The position numbers and the translations under genes are program-made. The notes under the pieces are model-generated. The model saw only the letters and a list, made by a program, of their open reading frames with translations. It ran no database searches and had not been told where the DNA came from. A DNA stretch of 22,890 bases from Vulcanimicrobiia bacterium (lineage in GTDB: Bacteria; Eremiobacterota; Eremiobacteria; Baltobacterales; Baltobacteraceae). Each line of letters opens with the position of its first letter. The first letter of the stretch is position 1. Location of the stretch: contig JAMXLG010000134.1 in NCBI GenBank assembly GCA_024281135.1, positions 1 to 22,890 of the forward strand, given 5' to 3'. Positions 1 to 7,751 of the stretch are shown piece after piece.

Positions 1-1060
1 TCATCGGCACAAAGACAACTTGTGGTGCGGCGGCGTAGCGCCCGTTGATTTGATGCCACGAACCATGTGTTGCAAGGAAGGCACCACCGCGATACGTGGC
101 GGGTAACGCGTACGCTCCGGACGGGGATTGTGGATAGAACGTCGCGCCGATGATCGTTGAGTAGGCCGGCAGCTCCACGAGCGGAACGACGCTGTTCGCG
201 CAGTTCGCACCACTACTGTATGATTGGTGATTTTCTTCGCATTGCGGCCAGCCGTAGTCGCCCGTGCCCGCGTGCGAACTCACGTCATCGAAGAACTCAT
301 AGGGGTGTCCCACGGGAAGATCGTCTTGTCCGGCATCGCCGGCCCACACCGCTCCGCTCTGCGGATTCACGGTGAGCGCGATTGCGTTGCGAATATGCAC
401 CGCGCGCGAAGACATCGATGAACCATCGAGGTGCATCTGTTGAATCGTCGCCCGCGTAGGATCCGTTTCCGAACATGCGTTGCATGAAGAACCGACGCTT
501 GCGTAAAGCGTTCCGTTTGAAACCGCGACGCTCGTTGTTTCGTGACCACCGCTGCTTGTCGTGCGCACGCTCGCGATTTTTTTCATGTTCCGCGCGGCAG
601 TGTCTCCATCACTGTAGGACGTCGAATACACGCCATTCGTTGTCCCGACGAAAACGGTGCACGACTGCGCGTCAAAGGTAACGCCGGCGGCGTCGCCGTC
701 GGCCATCGACGCGAAGACGACCGGGTTACCCGCGGCGCCGCTGTTCTCTGCATTCGGAACGAGGTAAACGTTTGACGACGACGTTCCCACTAGAAGATCG
801 CCGTTCGGAAGCGCTGCGAGTTCGCGAGCTCTGCCGATTTGCGCGATGGTTTGAATGTGCAATCCGCCGGCCACGCTCAGTCCGGCGGGCGTCACCGGAG
901 CGGAACCGGGACCCGCCGACGTCGGTGTTTTTCCGTTGCATTGAGCGGCGGTGACCGGCTGCGCCGGTCCCGGCGCCGCAGCACCACCCGATGATCCTCC
1001 GCCTCCGCATCCGGCAGAGAGCAACGTCAAAAGCACCGCAGCCGCGAATGCCGCTTTCAT
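1..1060 (-). CDS. PQQ-type sugar (glucose/sorbosone) dehydrogenase lipoprotein, 3' end cut by window edge
   Basis: The minus-strand frame is open from an ATG at 1060 to the window edge (353 residues seen). An AAGGA ribosome site lies about 8 bases upstream. The N-terminus is a lipoprotein signal ending in LSAGC (Cys18), then a Gly/Ser/Pro-rich linker. The body matches the soluble glucose/sorbosone dehydrogenase beta-propeller family: RARELAALPNGDLLVG (77-92), GGHETTSVAV (171-180), SVGSSCN (188-194), IRNAIALTVNP (223-233), GDYGWPQCEENH (267-278) and FLATHGSWH (328-336). Known members use PQQ to oxidise aldoses or sorbosone in the periplasm; this one would be lipid-anchored. His173 fits the catalytic base. 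The usual Arg after HxT, as I recall the family, is Thr here, so the substrate may differ. It is the last visible gene of a unit with the small lipoprotein and phosphofructokinase. The family is quite sure, the substrate is unknown. Confidence 0.82.
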   Translation of the reverse strand, partial: MKAAFAAAVLLTLLSAGCGGGGSSGGAAAPGPAQPVTAAQCNGKTPTSAGPGSAPVTPAGLSVAGGLHIQTIAQIGRARELAALPNGDLLVGTSSSNVYLVPNAENSGAAGNPVVFASMADGDAAGVTFDAQSCTVFVGTTNGVYSTSYSDGDTAARNMKKIASVRTTSSGGHETTSVAVSNGTLYASVGSSCNACSETDPTRATIQQMHLDGSSMSSRAVHIRNAIALTVNPQSGAVWAGDAGQDDLPVGHPYEFFDDVSSHAGTGDYGWPQCEENHQSYSSGANCANSVVPLVELPAYSTIIGATFYPQSPSGAYALPATYRGGAFLATHGSWHQINGRYAAAPQVVFVPM

Positions 1061-1101
1061 GTCTAGATCCTTTCGCGGTCGTGGCGTACTAACCAAGCGA
1101 G

Positions 1102-1338
1102 CTACGTCGGCGAGGGGAATGGCCCAGGAGTGGGGGTGCCAATGGGAAGTGGACTCGGAGTCGGGGGTGGACTTGGAGTCATCGTCGACAGCGGCGGAAG
1201 CGGGGTATTTTGTGCCCCTGCTCCTCCTGGCGCAGAGGTTGCATTAGGATTAAAACCGCCTGGTGCTCCGCCGAGGTTGTTGCATGCAGCGAGCATAGCC
1301 GCAAACCCGAGCACCGCTAAGAGCATCGAGTATTTCAC
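1102..1338 (-). CDS. Small Pro/Thr-rich lipoprotein (78 aa)
   Basis: A GTG start at 1338 overlaps the phosphofructokinase stop in a GTGA junction, which supports this start by translational coupling. The signal peptide ends in a clean lipobox LAAC with Cys19. The mature part is low-complexity: Asn/Gly-rich first, then Pro-Thr-Ser repeats such as TPSPPPTPSPLP. That composition is typical of an extended linker or cell-envelope spacer, with no globular fold visible. The sugar dehydrogenase lipoprotein starts 41 bases downstream, so this could be an envelope companion of that enzyme. The family is unrecognised and no function can be assigned from sequence. The lipobox and coupled start make a real gene likely. 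Confidence 0.65.
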   Translation of the reverse strand: MKYSMLLAVLGFAAMLAACNNLGGAPGGFNPNATSAPGGAGAQNTPLPPLSTMTPSPPPTPSPLPIGTPTPGPFPSPT

Positions 1339-2603
1339 ATAGCGGATGTACCCGATGGCACTCCGATATTCGCGGATCTTTTGAAAACCGATTGAAACGA
1401 TTCTGTGGAGAGATTGGTCTGTTCAGCGAGTCGCACGACGTTCGGCTGCTCGAGATCTGTTGGACCCAAGCGCACCATGTAATCGCGTGCAACGGCGTAC
1501 GCCTCAGCGTGAACGTCGACCAGCCGCGTGCGAATTCGTCCGGTTACGGGGTCAAGCAATTCGTCGAGCCGCACCGGATGTAATCGGCCACCGGAGAGTG
1601 CGATGAGTGAGCCGCTGTTTCCGGAAAGGAGATAGCGCACCGCGCCGTACCCCAACGTACGCGTGTAATCGAGATCGAACGCTACGGGCCTTGCGCAACG
1701 CAGTTCGTATCCGATGTCCTTCGTCAGGACGGTTGTCTGAAGGCCGAGTTCTTTGAGACGCCGGCGCACGCCGTCGCGCAACAACGTTCCAATCGGAACA
1801 TCGGCAAGCCGCACGTGACCGTAGGCATCCCGCTCGACGTTTTCGAGTGCGTCAAGCGCTTCGGCCGAGACGCGCTCGATGATGCCTTCGGCGACGACGG
1901 CGACTCCATAGTCACGCCCTTGCGCGCGGCGTTTAACGATTGCACCGACGATCGTGTCGATGACCAACTCGAGATCGAGTTCTTCGCCCGGGAATTCTTC
2001 GGGAATCACCGCCAGGGTCGCGCCGGCGGATTTGCACATGCCAAGTGCAAGCGCGCCCGATTTACGGCCCATGCTCACGACGATGTACCAGCGAACGGTT
2101 GTGCGAGCGTCTTCGATCAAACTTCCGATGATTTCCGCACCGACGGAACGGGCCGTCTCGAAACCGAACGTCGGCGCATTTTCCGGAAGTGGAAGATCGT
2201 TGTCGATTGTTTTCGGCACCGTGCAGACACCGATGCGTCCTTGCGTGCGTTCCGCGATGCGCGTCGCTCCGAACGTCGTGTCGTCTCCACCGATGCAGAT
2301 CAGATACCGAACGCCGAGCGATTCGAGCGCTCGCACGCAATTTTGCAGCGTTTGCTCGTCTTTTGCCGGATTCGTGCGAGACGTCCGAAGAATCGAGCCG
2401 CCGCGCGTGTTGTTCTGCGCAACGTAATCGATAGTGAGGTCGATGGTCTTCGGTGGCGTTCCGGCGGCGAGGTCGCGGTACCCATCGTAGATGCCGACAA
2501 CGCGCAACCCTTCGTTGATCGCTTCGATGGTGGCGGAGGCGATGACGCCGTTGATTCCCGGCGCGGGGCCGCCGCCCACGAGTATTGCGAGAGTATCGCT
2601 CAT
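1335..2603 (-). CDS. pfp: PPi-type 6-phosphofructokinase
   Basis: This 422-residue PFK-family protein phosphorylates fructose 6-phosphate to fructose 1,6-bisphosphate. Visible motifs, counted from the ATG at 2603: the phosphate loop GGGPAPGIN (10-18), GGDDTT (105-110), PKTIDND (130-136, Asp as catalytic base) and SMGRKSG (177-183). In this family the second Asp of GGDD and the Lys of PKTIDND mark pyrophosphate-dependent enzymes; ATP enzymes have GGDG and PGTIDND. I therefore call it PPi-type, which would make the step reversible and useful in gluconeogenesis too. A GTG at 2624 would add seven residues, but the family normally starts close to the glycine loop. No good ribosome site is seen at either start. 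Only 23 bases separate it from the divergent HAD gene, so promoters must overlap coding sequence. Confidence 0.88.
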   Translation of the reverse strand: MSDTLAILVGGGPAPGINGVIASATIEAINEGLRVVGIYDGYRDLAAGTPPKTIDLTIDYVAQNNTRGGSILRTSRTNPAKDEQTLQNCVRALESLGVRYLICIGGDDTTFGATRIAERTQGRIGVCTVPKTIDNDLPLPENAPTFGFETARSVGAEIIGSLIEDARTTVRWYIVVSMGRKSGALALGMCKSAGATLAVIPEEFPGEELDLELVIDTIVGAIVKRRAQGRDYGVAVVAEGIIERVSAEALDALENVERDAYGHVRLADVPIGTLLRDGVRRRLKELGLQTTVLTKDIGYELRCARPVAFDLDYTRTLGYGAVRYLLSGNSGSLIALSGGRLHPVRLDELLDPVTGRIRTRLVDVHAEAYAVARDYMVRLGPTDLEQPNVVRLAEQTNLSTESFQSVFKRSANIGVPSGTSAM

Positions 2604-2626
2604 GCGCGGAGAAATGCACTCCACCG

Positions 2627-3097
2627 ATGGAGCTTTCCTACGCTGCGGTCTGTTTCGATCTCTTCGGCACGCTGGTCGATCCCGAGGGCAATGCCGTCGA
2701 TGGAGCGCACGATGCGCTGACCGTGCTCCCTGAGGATCGGTGGGCGATCGTTACGTCGTGCGGCAGCGCGTACGCGCGAATATTGATCGCGTCGGCGGGT
2801 CTTCCGGAACCGCGCGTTCTCGTTGCTTCTAACGACGTCGAGAACGGAAAGCCAGCTCCGGATCCATATCTCGCGGGGGCTGCTCGCCTACACGCGTCAC
2901 CGGCGGACGTCCTCGTCGTTGAGGACAGCCGCGACGGTATTGCCTCGGGACGCGCAGCGGGAATGGACGTGCTCGCAATTCTGCGTGGTCGCGGTCTCTC
3001 GTTTGCACGCGATGCGAGTTTTCAAGTTGAACGGCTCAGCGATGTTGAGTGGGCCGCAGAAAAAGACGGCCCGGTTCGTCTTAGAATCGGGCCGTAG
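2627..3097 (+). CDS. Capless HAD-superfamily hydrolase (156 aa)
   Basis: The HAD core is clear. Motif I is CFDLFGTLVD (nucleophile Asp10), motif II is VTSCGSAY, the motif III Lys sits in NGKPAPDPYL, and motif IV is VVEDSRDGI. This is the layout of subfamily IA phosphatases (beta-phosphoglucomutase, glycerol-phosphate phosphatase and relatives). Two points are odd. The usual helical cap of some 60 residues between motifs I and II is missing, leaving about 30 residues. The second Asp of the DxD motif is Phe, and in phosphatases that Asp is the general acid/base. Substrate is unknown and activity may be altered. The start at ATG 2627 was chosen because the longer TTG start at 2585 lies inside the divergent phosphofructokinase gene. 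The final codons contain the terminator hairpin of the opposing gene. Confidence 0.78.
   Translation: MELSYAAVCFDLFGTLVDPEGNAVDGAHDALTVLPEDRWAIVTSCGSAYARILIASAGLPEPRVLVASNDVENGKPAPDPYLAGAARLHASPADVLVVEDSRDGIASGRAAGMDVLAILRGRGLSFARDASFQVERLSDVEWAAEKDGPVRLRIGP
3059..3095 (-). terminator. Rho-independent terminator of the LTxxQ lipoprotein gene, inside the HAD gene end
   Basis: Arms ACGGCCCG (3066-3073) and CGGGCCGT (3088-3095) form a perfect 8-bp GC-rich stem, with three further pairs (TTC/GAA) beyond one mismatch. Read on the minus strand, the stem is followed by C then five T (3064-3060), the classic terminator layout for the gene ending at 3107. On the plus strand no T-run follows. The hairpin lies entirely within the last codons of the convergent HAD gene. 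Confidence 0.75.
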
Positions 3098-3106
3098 CGA
3101 TCGTTG

Positions 3107-3508
3107 TTACGGGGAGGGCGACGGCGAAGCTTCCGGCGGTCCGTTCATTTCGCCGCGTTGTTCGCGCTCTTGCTTCATCTTTTCCATGTTCGCTTGCGCT
3201 TGCTGGCGCTGTTGCGGCGTCAGGATGTTCATGATTTGCTGCTGCAATTGCTGACGAGCCTGCGGATCAGGCTGGCTTCCGCGCGGATGTGCCTGACGGT
3301 ACTGCTGCACGAGGGTTTGGATCTGCTGTTTCTGCTGATCGCTAAGGTTCAAACCTTGCATCCAGCGCATGCCGCCGCGATGGTGACCGTAAGCGCCTTG
3401 AGACGCCCCCGGCTGGGGCTGAGCCGGAGCTTGTTGCGCGCAACCAACGATGGGAAGTCCGATCGCTACGGCAAGAGCCCCGGAAAGAAGAAACGGGGAT
3501 AATTTCAT
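3107..3508 (-). CDS. LTxxQ-motif (Spy/CpxP-like) periplasmic lipoprotein
   Basis: The 133-residue product starts at an ATG with AGGA about 10 bases upstream. The signal ends in a lipobox IVGC (Cys23). The mature protein is Gln-rich and helical, with a GHHRGGM segment (41-47) and two LTxxQ-type repeats, LSDQQ (55-59) and LTPQQ (96-100). Together these mark the Spy/CpxP family of small periplasmic chaperone or metal-stress proteins. The charged, Gln-rich helix between them and a Pro/Ser tail fit that family. Spy-like proteins hold unfolded envelope proteins and often respond to envelope or metal stress; that role is inferred here. Its terminator lies in the convergent HAD gene. It diverges from the YjbQ gene across 65 bases, in which I see no convincing promoter. 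Confidence 0.72.
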   Translation of the reverse strand: MKLSPFLLSGALAVAIGLPIVGCAQQAPAQPQPGASQGAYGHHRGGMRWMQGLNLSDQQKQQIQTLVQQYRQAHPRGSQPDPQARQQLQQQIMNILTPQQRQQAQANMEKMKQEREQRGEMNGPPEASPSPSP

Positions 3509-3573
3509 GGCCCAATCCTAGATGGGGGCGTTGAGGCTTGCCTGAAACCCGGATTAGAGAAGGGAGAGAGACG

Positions 3574-4008
3574 ATGGAAACGGGCACCATGGTCTGCTAC
3601 ACGGAGCATGTGACCGTCAAGACGGACCGCCGTTACGAAATTCGTGACATCACCGATGAGGTCGATCGCGTTCGCGAAACGGCATCGTTGCAGGACGGCT
3701 ACATTCTCGTGAGCACGATGCACATTACGTCGAGCATCTTCGTCAACGATCACGAATCGGGATTATGGCAAGACATCATGAAGTGGCTTGAAGATCTTGC
3801 GCCCGCGAAGCCCGATTACAAGCATCACTTAACCGGTGAAGACAATGCCGATGCGCATCTCAAACGCATGTTGCTGGGTCACCAGGTCCTCGTTCCGGTT
3901 ACAAACGCCGCACTCGATCTTGGGCCATGGGAACGCATACACTACGGCGAGTTTGACGGTCAACGGCCGAAGCGAATTCTGTTCAAGGCGATGGGAATCG
4001 GCGGTTAA
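3574..4008 (+). CDS. YjbQ (UPF0047) family protein
   Basis: The ATG at 3574 has a strong AAGGGAGAG site upstream and gives 144 residues, normal for the family. An in-frame upstream start at 3538 would sit before that ribosome site and is rejected. Conserved blocks are STMHITSSIFVNDHE (47-61), HHLTGEDNADAHLKR (84-98), LGHQVLVPVTNAALDLGPWE (101-120) and EFDGQRPKRI (126-135). The His, Asp and Asn residues of these blocks are the family signature and probably line a ligand or metal site. YjbQ proteins are widespread; weak thiamine-phosphate-synthase-like activity has been reported for some, but the physiological role is unsettled. Its stop shares the palindrome TTAA with the stop of the convergent VOC gene. 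Confidence 0.88.
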   Translation: METGTMVCYTEHVTVKTDRRYEIRDITDEVDRVRETASLQDGYILVSTMHITSSIFVNDHESGLWQDIMKWLEDLAPAKPDYKHHLTGEDNADAHLKRMLLGHQVLVPVTNAALDLGPWERIHYGEFDGQRPKRILFKAMGIGG

Positions 4009-4424
4009 ACTCTTCCGATGAACTCTAGCTTCGTTCCGAGCGGATCTTCGAAGAAGATCGCGCGATAGTTTGGGTTAGTACTGACTTCGATGTTTTCCGC
4101 GCCAAGCCGTTGGAGCATTGCATGCAAATCGGGGAGCTGCGAAATGTTCACGCGGAACGCGATGCGCGTGTCATTGAGGCGGTGGAGCGGATTTTCGATG
4201 ATGCCGAAGAAGCGGCGCGGCTTGATCGGATGTTCCGGCTCGTAATATTCGACCGTATTGTAGTTTTCGAACTCGTCGTGCCAGTCGCCATTCGGGTCGA
4301 CGTACGCGTAGCGTTTCTCCGTTAATCCGAGCTTCGGCATGAGATCGTCGTAAAAAGCTTCGACTGCCGGAAGCGAGCGCACCCGGCAGTCGATGTGGTC
4401 GAACCCCAGAAATTCAACCGACAC
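4005..4424 (-). CDS. VOC (glyoxalase/dioxygenase fold) protein behind pckA
   Basis: This 139-residue protein has the paired beta-alpha-beta-beta-beta layout of the vicinal-oxygen-chelate fold. It opens with FLGFDHIDCRVRSL (metal-type His10) and ends with AIFFEDPLGTKLEF (Glu134). The mid-protein His, expected at the start of the second module, is Arg in DTRIAFRV, so the metal site may be incomplete. The GTG start at 4424 directly abuts the pckA stop (TAAGTG), which implies translational coupling and co-expression with PEP carboxykinase. The reaction cannot be assigned: the superfamily includes glyoxalase I, extradiol dioxygenases and resistance proteins. Its 3' end overlaps the convergent YjbQ gene by four bases. 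Confidence 0.75.
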   Translation of the reverse strand: MSVEFLGFDHIDCRVRSLPAVEAFYDDLMPKLGLTEKRYAYVDPNGDWHDEFENYNTVEYYEPEHPIKPRRFFGIIENPLHRLNDTRIAFRVNISQLPDLHAMLQRLGAENIEVSTNPNYRAIFFEDPLGTKLEFIGRV

Positions 4425-6032
4425 TTAGTTTTTCGGCTTGATTGCGACGGCCTTGACGCCTTCGCTTGCAAACGGTTCGAAGCGTTTGAAGTTGTTGTAG
4501 AAGAGTTCGGCGAGCTTGCGGGCTTGTGCGTCATAGGCGGCTTTATCGGGCCACACGTCGCGCGGATTCAGCACGTTGCTCGGAACGTCCGGAACGTTCT
4601 TCGGAATCGCAAGACGAAAGAAGGGTTCTTCCTCGAACTCTTGCGGAATGCGTCCTTCGATTGCCGCATTGACCATCGCGCGCGTGTGCGCGATCGACAT
4701 ACGTTTTCCGACGCCGTACGGACCGCCGCTCCAGCCGGTGTTTACGAGCCAGCACTCAACGTCGTGTTCGTCGATTTTGCGACCGAGCAACTTCGAGTAC
4801 ACGGTTGGGTGATGCACCATGAACGGTGCACCGAAGCACGTTGAAAACGTCGCTTGCGGTTCCGTGACGCCGCGCTCGGTTCCGGCGACTTTCGCTGTGT
4901 AGCCCGAGAGGAAGTGATACATCGCTTGTTCGCGCGTCAACTTCGAGATCGGCGGCAGCACGCCGAACGCGTCGGCGGTAAGCATAATGATTACGCGCGG
5001 ATGACCGCCCTTGCTGCCTGGAACGATGTTCGGAATAAACGAGAGCGGATACGCAGAGCGCGTGTTCTCCGTCTTTGCGTCGGAGTCGACATCGAGTGCG
5101 CGCGTAGCTTCATCGAACACGACGTTTTCGATCACCGTCGAGAAACGGTTCGTGGCCGCCCAGATTTCGGGCTCTGCAGTTGGCGAGAGACGAATGACCT
5201 TTGCGTAACAGCCGCCTTCGAAATTGAAGACGCCGTCGTTCGACCAGCCATGTTCGTCGTCGCCGATGAGCGGACGATGCGGGTCGGACGAGAGCGTTGT
5301 TTTCCCCGTTCCCGAGAGTCCGAAGAAGATCGCGGTGTCGCCGTCCTTACCCACATTCGCGGAGCAGTGCATAGGCAGTGCGTCGCGCAGCGGAAGAAGG
5401 TAGTTCATTAGCGTGAACACAGACTTCTTGATCTCGCCGGCGTACTTTGTGCCGCCGATGAGAATGATCCGCTTTTCGAAATTCACGAGAATGAACGTCG
5501 AGCTGCGCGTACCGTCGCGCGCCGGATCGGCTTCGAAGAGCGCCGCATCGACGACCGTGAATTCCGGAACGAAACCCGGAACTGGTTTTTCGGGTGTGAT
5601 GAAGAGATGGTGCGCGAAGAGATTGTGCCATGCGAACTCGGTGTAGACGCGAATCGGCACGCGATAACGTTCGTCGGCGCCCACGTACGCATCGAGCGAA
5701 TACACTTCACGTTCGGAAAGATAGGCTTGAACTTTTGCCCACAGATTGTCGAAGACGGCCGCGTCGATCGGTTGATTCGTGTCGCCCCAGTCGATGTGGG
5801 CTTCGCTCGACGGTTCTTTGACGAAAAACTTATCTTTCGGCGAACGGCCCGTGTGCGGACGAGTGTCGACGATGAACTGTCCGTCCTTCCCAAGCACACC
5901 CTCACCCCGCCGGAGAGCGTGTTCGATCAGCTCAGGCGATGTGAGATTCTCCCACAAGGTAGCGGCCTTTAGTTTTTCCGGAACGGTAAGAATGATCTGG
6001 TCCCTCGTGAAATGCGCCTTGGAAAGTATCAC
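4425..6032 (-). CDS. pckA: Phosphoenolpyruvate carboxykinase (ATP)
   Basis: This 535-residue enzyme converts oxaloacetate and ATP to PEP, CO2 and ADP, the entry step of gluconeogenesis. It shows the ATP-type signatures: TGRSPKDKF (61-69) for substrate binding, the kinase P-loop [11 protein letters not shown] (238-248), metal-binding DDEHGW (258-263), and EGGCYAK (272-278). Length is close to the usual 530-540. The start is GTG at 6032, supported by a strong GGGGGTGA site seven bases upstream. A VOC gene follows with no gap. The exported peptidase diverges 40 bases away, and that gap holds a perfect 15-base inverted repeat that might be an operator. Confidence 0.96.
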   Translation of the reverse strand: MILSKAHFTRDQIILTVPEKLKAATLWENLTSPELIEHALRRGEGVLGKDGQFIVDTRPHTGRSPKDKFFVKEPSSEAHIDWGDTNQPIDAAVFDNLWAKVQAYLSEREVYSLDAYVGADERYRVPIRVYTEFAWHNLFAHHLFITPEKPVPGFVPEFTVVDAALFEADPARDGTRSSTFILVNFEKRIILIGGTKYAGEIKKSVFTLMNYLLPLRDALPMHCSANVGKDGDTAIFFGLSGTGKTTLSSDPHRPLIGDDEHGWSNDGVFNFEGGCYAKVIRLSPTAEPEIWAATNRFSTVIENVVFDEATRALDVDSDAKTENTRSAYPLSFIPNIVPGSKGGHPRVIIMLTADAFGVLPPISKLTREQAMYHFLSGYTAKVAGTERGVTEPQATFSTCFGAPFMVHHPTVYSKLLGRKIDEHDVECWLVNTGWSGGPYGVGKRMSIAHTRAMVNAAIEGRIPQEFEEEPFFRLAIPKNVPDVPSNVLNPRDVWPDKAAYDAQARKLAELFYNNFKRFEPFASEGVKAVAIKPKN

Positions 6033-6046
6033 AGTTTTTCACCCCC

Positions 6047-6061
6047 GCAGGCCTTGCCTGC
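6047..6061. repeat. Perfect inverted repeat between pckA and the P1 peptidase gene
   Basis: GCAGGC (6047-6052) and GCCTGC (6056-6061) are separated by CTT. It lies in the 40-base divergent gap, just outside the pckA ribosome site. It could be a regulator site or a small leader hairpin for either gene. No promoter was recognised around it, so the role is a guess. Confidence 0.35.
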
Positions 6062-6072
6062 TGCTATTTCCA

Positions 6073-7254
6073 ATGCAACGGCCCATGCCCAAGCGATTGC
6101 AGTACGGGCTTGTGCTGCTAGCGGCGCTATTTGTCGCTGCCGCAGGCCACGCACAAGCCGTGCTCCCGTTCCACTTTGGCCTCTATCCCTCGGGTCCGCT
6201 CGACGGCATTACCGACATCCCCGGCGTTCGGTTGGGCAATGTGACATTAGTCGAAGGCGCCAACGTGCGAACCGGGGCTACCGGCATTCTTCCCAACAGT
6301 GACCCTTGGAACAACAAGGTTTCAGCCGCTGCGGTCGCTTTTAACGGGAACGGCGAAATGACGGGAACGCACTGGATCAATACGTCCGGCTATTTGGAAG
6401 TGCCAATCGTCCTAACGAATACGCTGAATGTCGGACTCGCCTACGACGGCGTTGTTGATTGGATGATCAAGCACTATCCGCACGTGGGGCGGACCGATGA
6501 CGTGCCGCTTCCAGTCGTCGCCGAATGTGACGATCAGCTGCTTAACGACATTCAGTTGCGAAGCGTCAAGCAAGCGAATGTTGTCGCGATGCTCGATAGC
6601 GCGAAGGAAGGGCAATTTACGCGCGGCAGTGTGGGCGCAGGCACCGGCATGCGCGCATTCGGATTCAAAGCGGGCATCGGATCCGCATCGCGCGTGCTAC
6701 CCGCGAATCTCGGTGGATACCGTGTCGGCGTGTTGGTGAACGACAATACCGGGAGTTCGCGCGAGGCGCTGACAATCGTCGGCGTTCCCGTCGGGGAGAA
6801 GCTGAAGACCGAATACCGGACGATCTTTCCGGAACACGTATCGGAAGCAACGCTGCACGGACGCATGGAAAGCGGTAGCATCATCATCGTCATTGCGACG
6901 AACGCGCCGCTCGACAGTCGTCAGCTTCACGCAATCGGGTTGCGCGCCGCGCTCGGTATGGGACGAACCGGGTTGACGTCGGATGTCGGTAGCGGTGATC
7001 TGTTCGTAGCCTTTTCAACCGGATATGTGTTCAAGCGATCTGGGGAATGGAAGATCAACGCGCCGACTACAACCATTGTCGAAGACAACGCGACGCTCAA
7101 TGCGCTTTACCGGGCAACTGCGGAGGCTACGCAGGCGGCGATTTACGATGCACTATTCGAAGCAAAAACGATGACGGGGAACGGCTCGACGGTCTTCGGG
7201 TTGCCCGACGATCGCGTGCTGCAAATGTTGCGAACGGCCGGTGCGATCGAGTAG
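6073..7254 (+). CDS. Exported P1-family (DmpA/BapA-type, MEROPS S58) aminopeptidase
   Basis: From ATG 6073 (an alternative ATG lies at 6085) the protein has 393 residues. A basic, hydrophobic signal peptide ends near AGHAQA (24-29) with no lipobox, so export to the periplasm is predicted. The fold matches the DmpA/BapA peptidases: GITDIPGVRLGN (45-56), GSVGAGTGM (185-193), FKAGIGSASR (198-207), and the autocleavage region GSIIIVIATNAPL (268-280). In characterised members the precursor cuts itself before this Ser (here Gly268-Ser269), making it the N-terminal nucleophile of the beta subunit. Substrates of relatives include beta- and D-amino-acid peptides. VGSGDLFVAFSTG further on is also typical. 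Five bases separate it from the acetyltransferase gene. No clear ribosome site is seen. Confidence 0.9.
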   Translation: MQRPMPKRLQYGLVLLAALFVAAAGHAQAVLPFHFGLYPSGPLDGITDIPGVRLGNVTLVEGANVRTGATGILPNSDPWNNKVSAAAVAFNGNGEMTGTHWINTSGYLEVPIVLTNTLNVGLAYDGVVDWMIKHYPHVGRTDDVPLPVVAECDDQLLNDIQLRSVKQANVVAMLDSAKEGQFTRGSVGAGTGMRAFGFKAGIGSASRVLPANLGGYRVGVLVNDNTGSSREALTIVGVPVGEKLKTEYRTIFPEHVSEATLHGRMESGSIIIVIATNAPLDSRQLHAIGLRAALGMGRTGLTSDVGSGDLFVAFSTGYVFKRSGEWKINAPTTTIVEDNATLNALYRATAEATQAAIYDALFEAKTMTGNGSTVFGLPDDRVLQMLRTAGAIE

Positions 7255-7259
7255 CGCCC

Positions 7260-7751
7260 GTGGCCTTTATCGAAACGGAACGTTTGATTCTTCGCACGTG
7301 GATGTCGAGCGATGCGCCGGCGTTACTCGAGGTCTCGTCGGATCCGGAAGTCACGCGCTTTCTTCCTATGTCCTCGCCGCCGACACTCGAAAGCGTGTCG
7401 AAGTGGATCGACCGTCAGACGGACGAACAAGAGCGCGAAGGGTTCTCTGTCTGGCCGGTGATTCGAAAAGAGGATGGACGCCTTATCGGGCGATGCGGCC
7501 TTCATCGCCTGCCCGAAGGTTTCATCGAGGTTGCGTGGATCTTCGAACGCGCGGCATGGGGCCAAGGCTATGCAACGGAGGCTGCGCGAGCGGCCATCGC
7601 GTACGGGCGCGACACGTTGCACCTTCCCAATCTCTACGCGCTCGTCAATCCGGCAAATTCCGCATCCATCGCAGTTGCTTACCGCGTCGGTATGCGTTTC
7701 GACCGCGTCGTGCGCGCGTATAAACGAGACCTATTGAGGTACGTTCTATGA
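7260..7751 (+). CDS. GNAT acetyltransferase (RimJ/RimL-like)
   Basis: A GTG at 7260 gives 163 residues starting FIETERLILRTW, the normal opening of RimJ/RimL-type GNAT enzymes; the frame is open further upstream only inside the peptidase gene. The acetyl-CoA site is WGQGYATEAARA (100-111). The C-terminal PANSASIAVAYRVGM (131-145) is the family's conserved Asn-Ser-x-x-Ala-x-x-Gly-Met element. Such enzymes acetylate protein N-termini or small amines, and the acceptor is unknown here. It follows the P1 peptidase by five bases and overlaps the next VOC gene by ATGA, so the three are very probably co-translated. One speculative link is modification of an amine released by the peptidase, but the peptidase is exported and this enzyme is cytoplasmic. 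Confidence 0.85.
   Translation: MAFIETERLILRTWMSSDAPALLEVSSDPEVTRFLPMSSPPTLESVSKWIDRQTDEQEREGFSVWPVIRKEDGRLIGRCGLHRLPEGFIEVAWIFERAAWGQGYATEAARAAIAYGRDTLHLPNLYALVNPANSASIAVAYRVGMRFDRVVRAYKRDLLRYVL

Noticed and set aside
1102..1260. Low-complexity stretch that might be a short tandem repeat or CRISPR-like array
   Set aside because: The repeats are irregular Pro/Thr/Ser codons inside a coding sequence, with no fixed unit or spacer pattern.
1130..1342. Gly- and Val-rich plus-strand frame opposite the small lipoprotein
   Set aside because: The minus-strand frame has a lipobox and a start coupled to the upstream gene, so this frame is its shadow.
1815..2720. A long plus-strand open frame opposite the phosphofructokinase gene
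   Set aside because: It is antisense to a gene with clear motifs, has an Arg/Asp-rich unstructured composition, and matches no family.
5779..6072. Upstream extension of the P1 peptidase frame by about 98 residues
   Set aside because: The extension overlaps the pckA start antisense, and the signal peptide fits only the ATG at 6073 or 6085.
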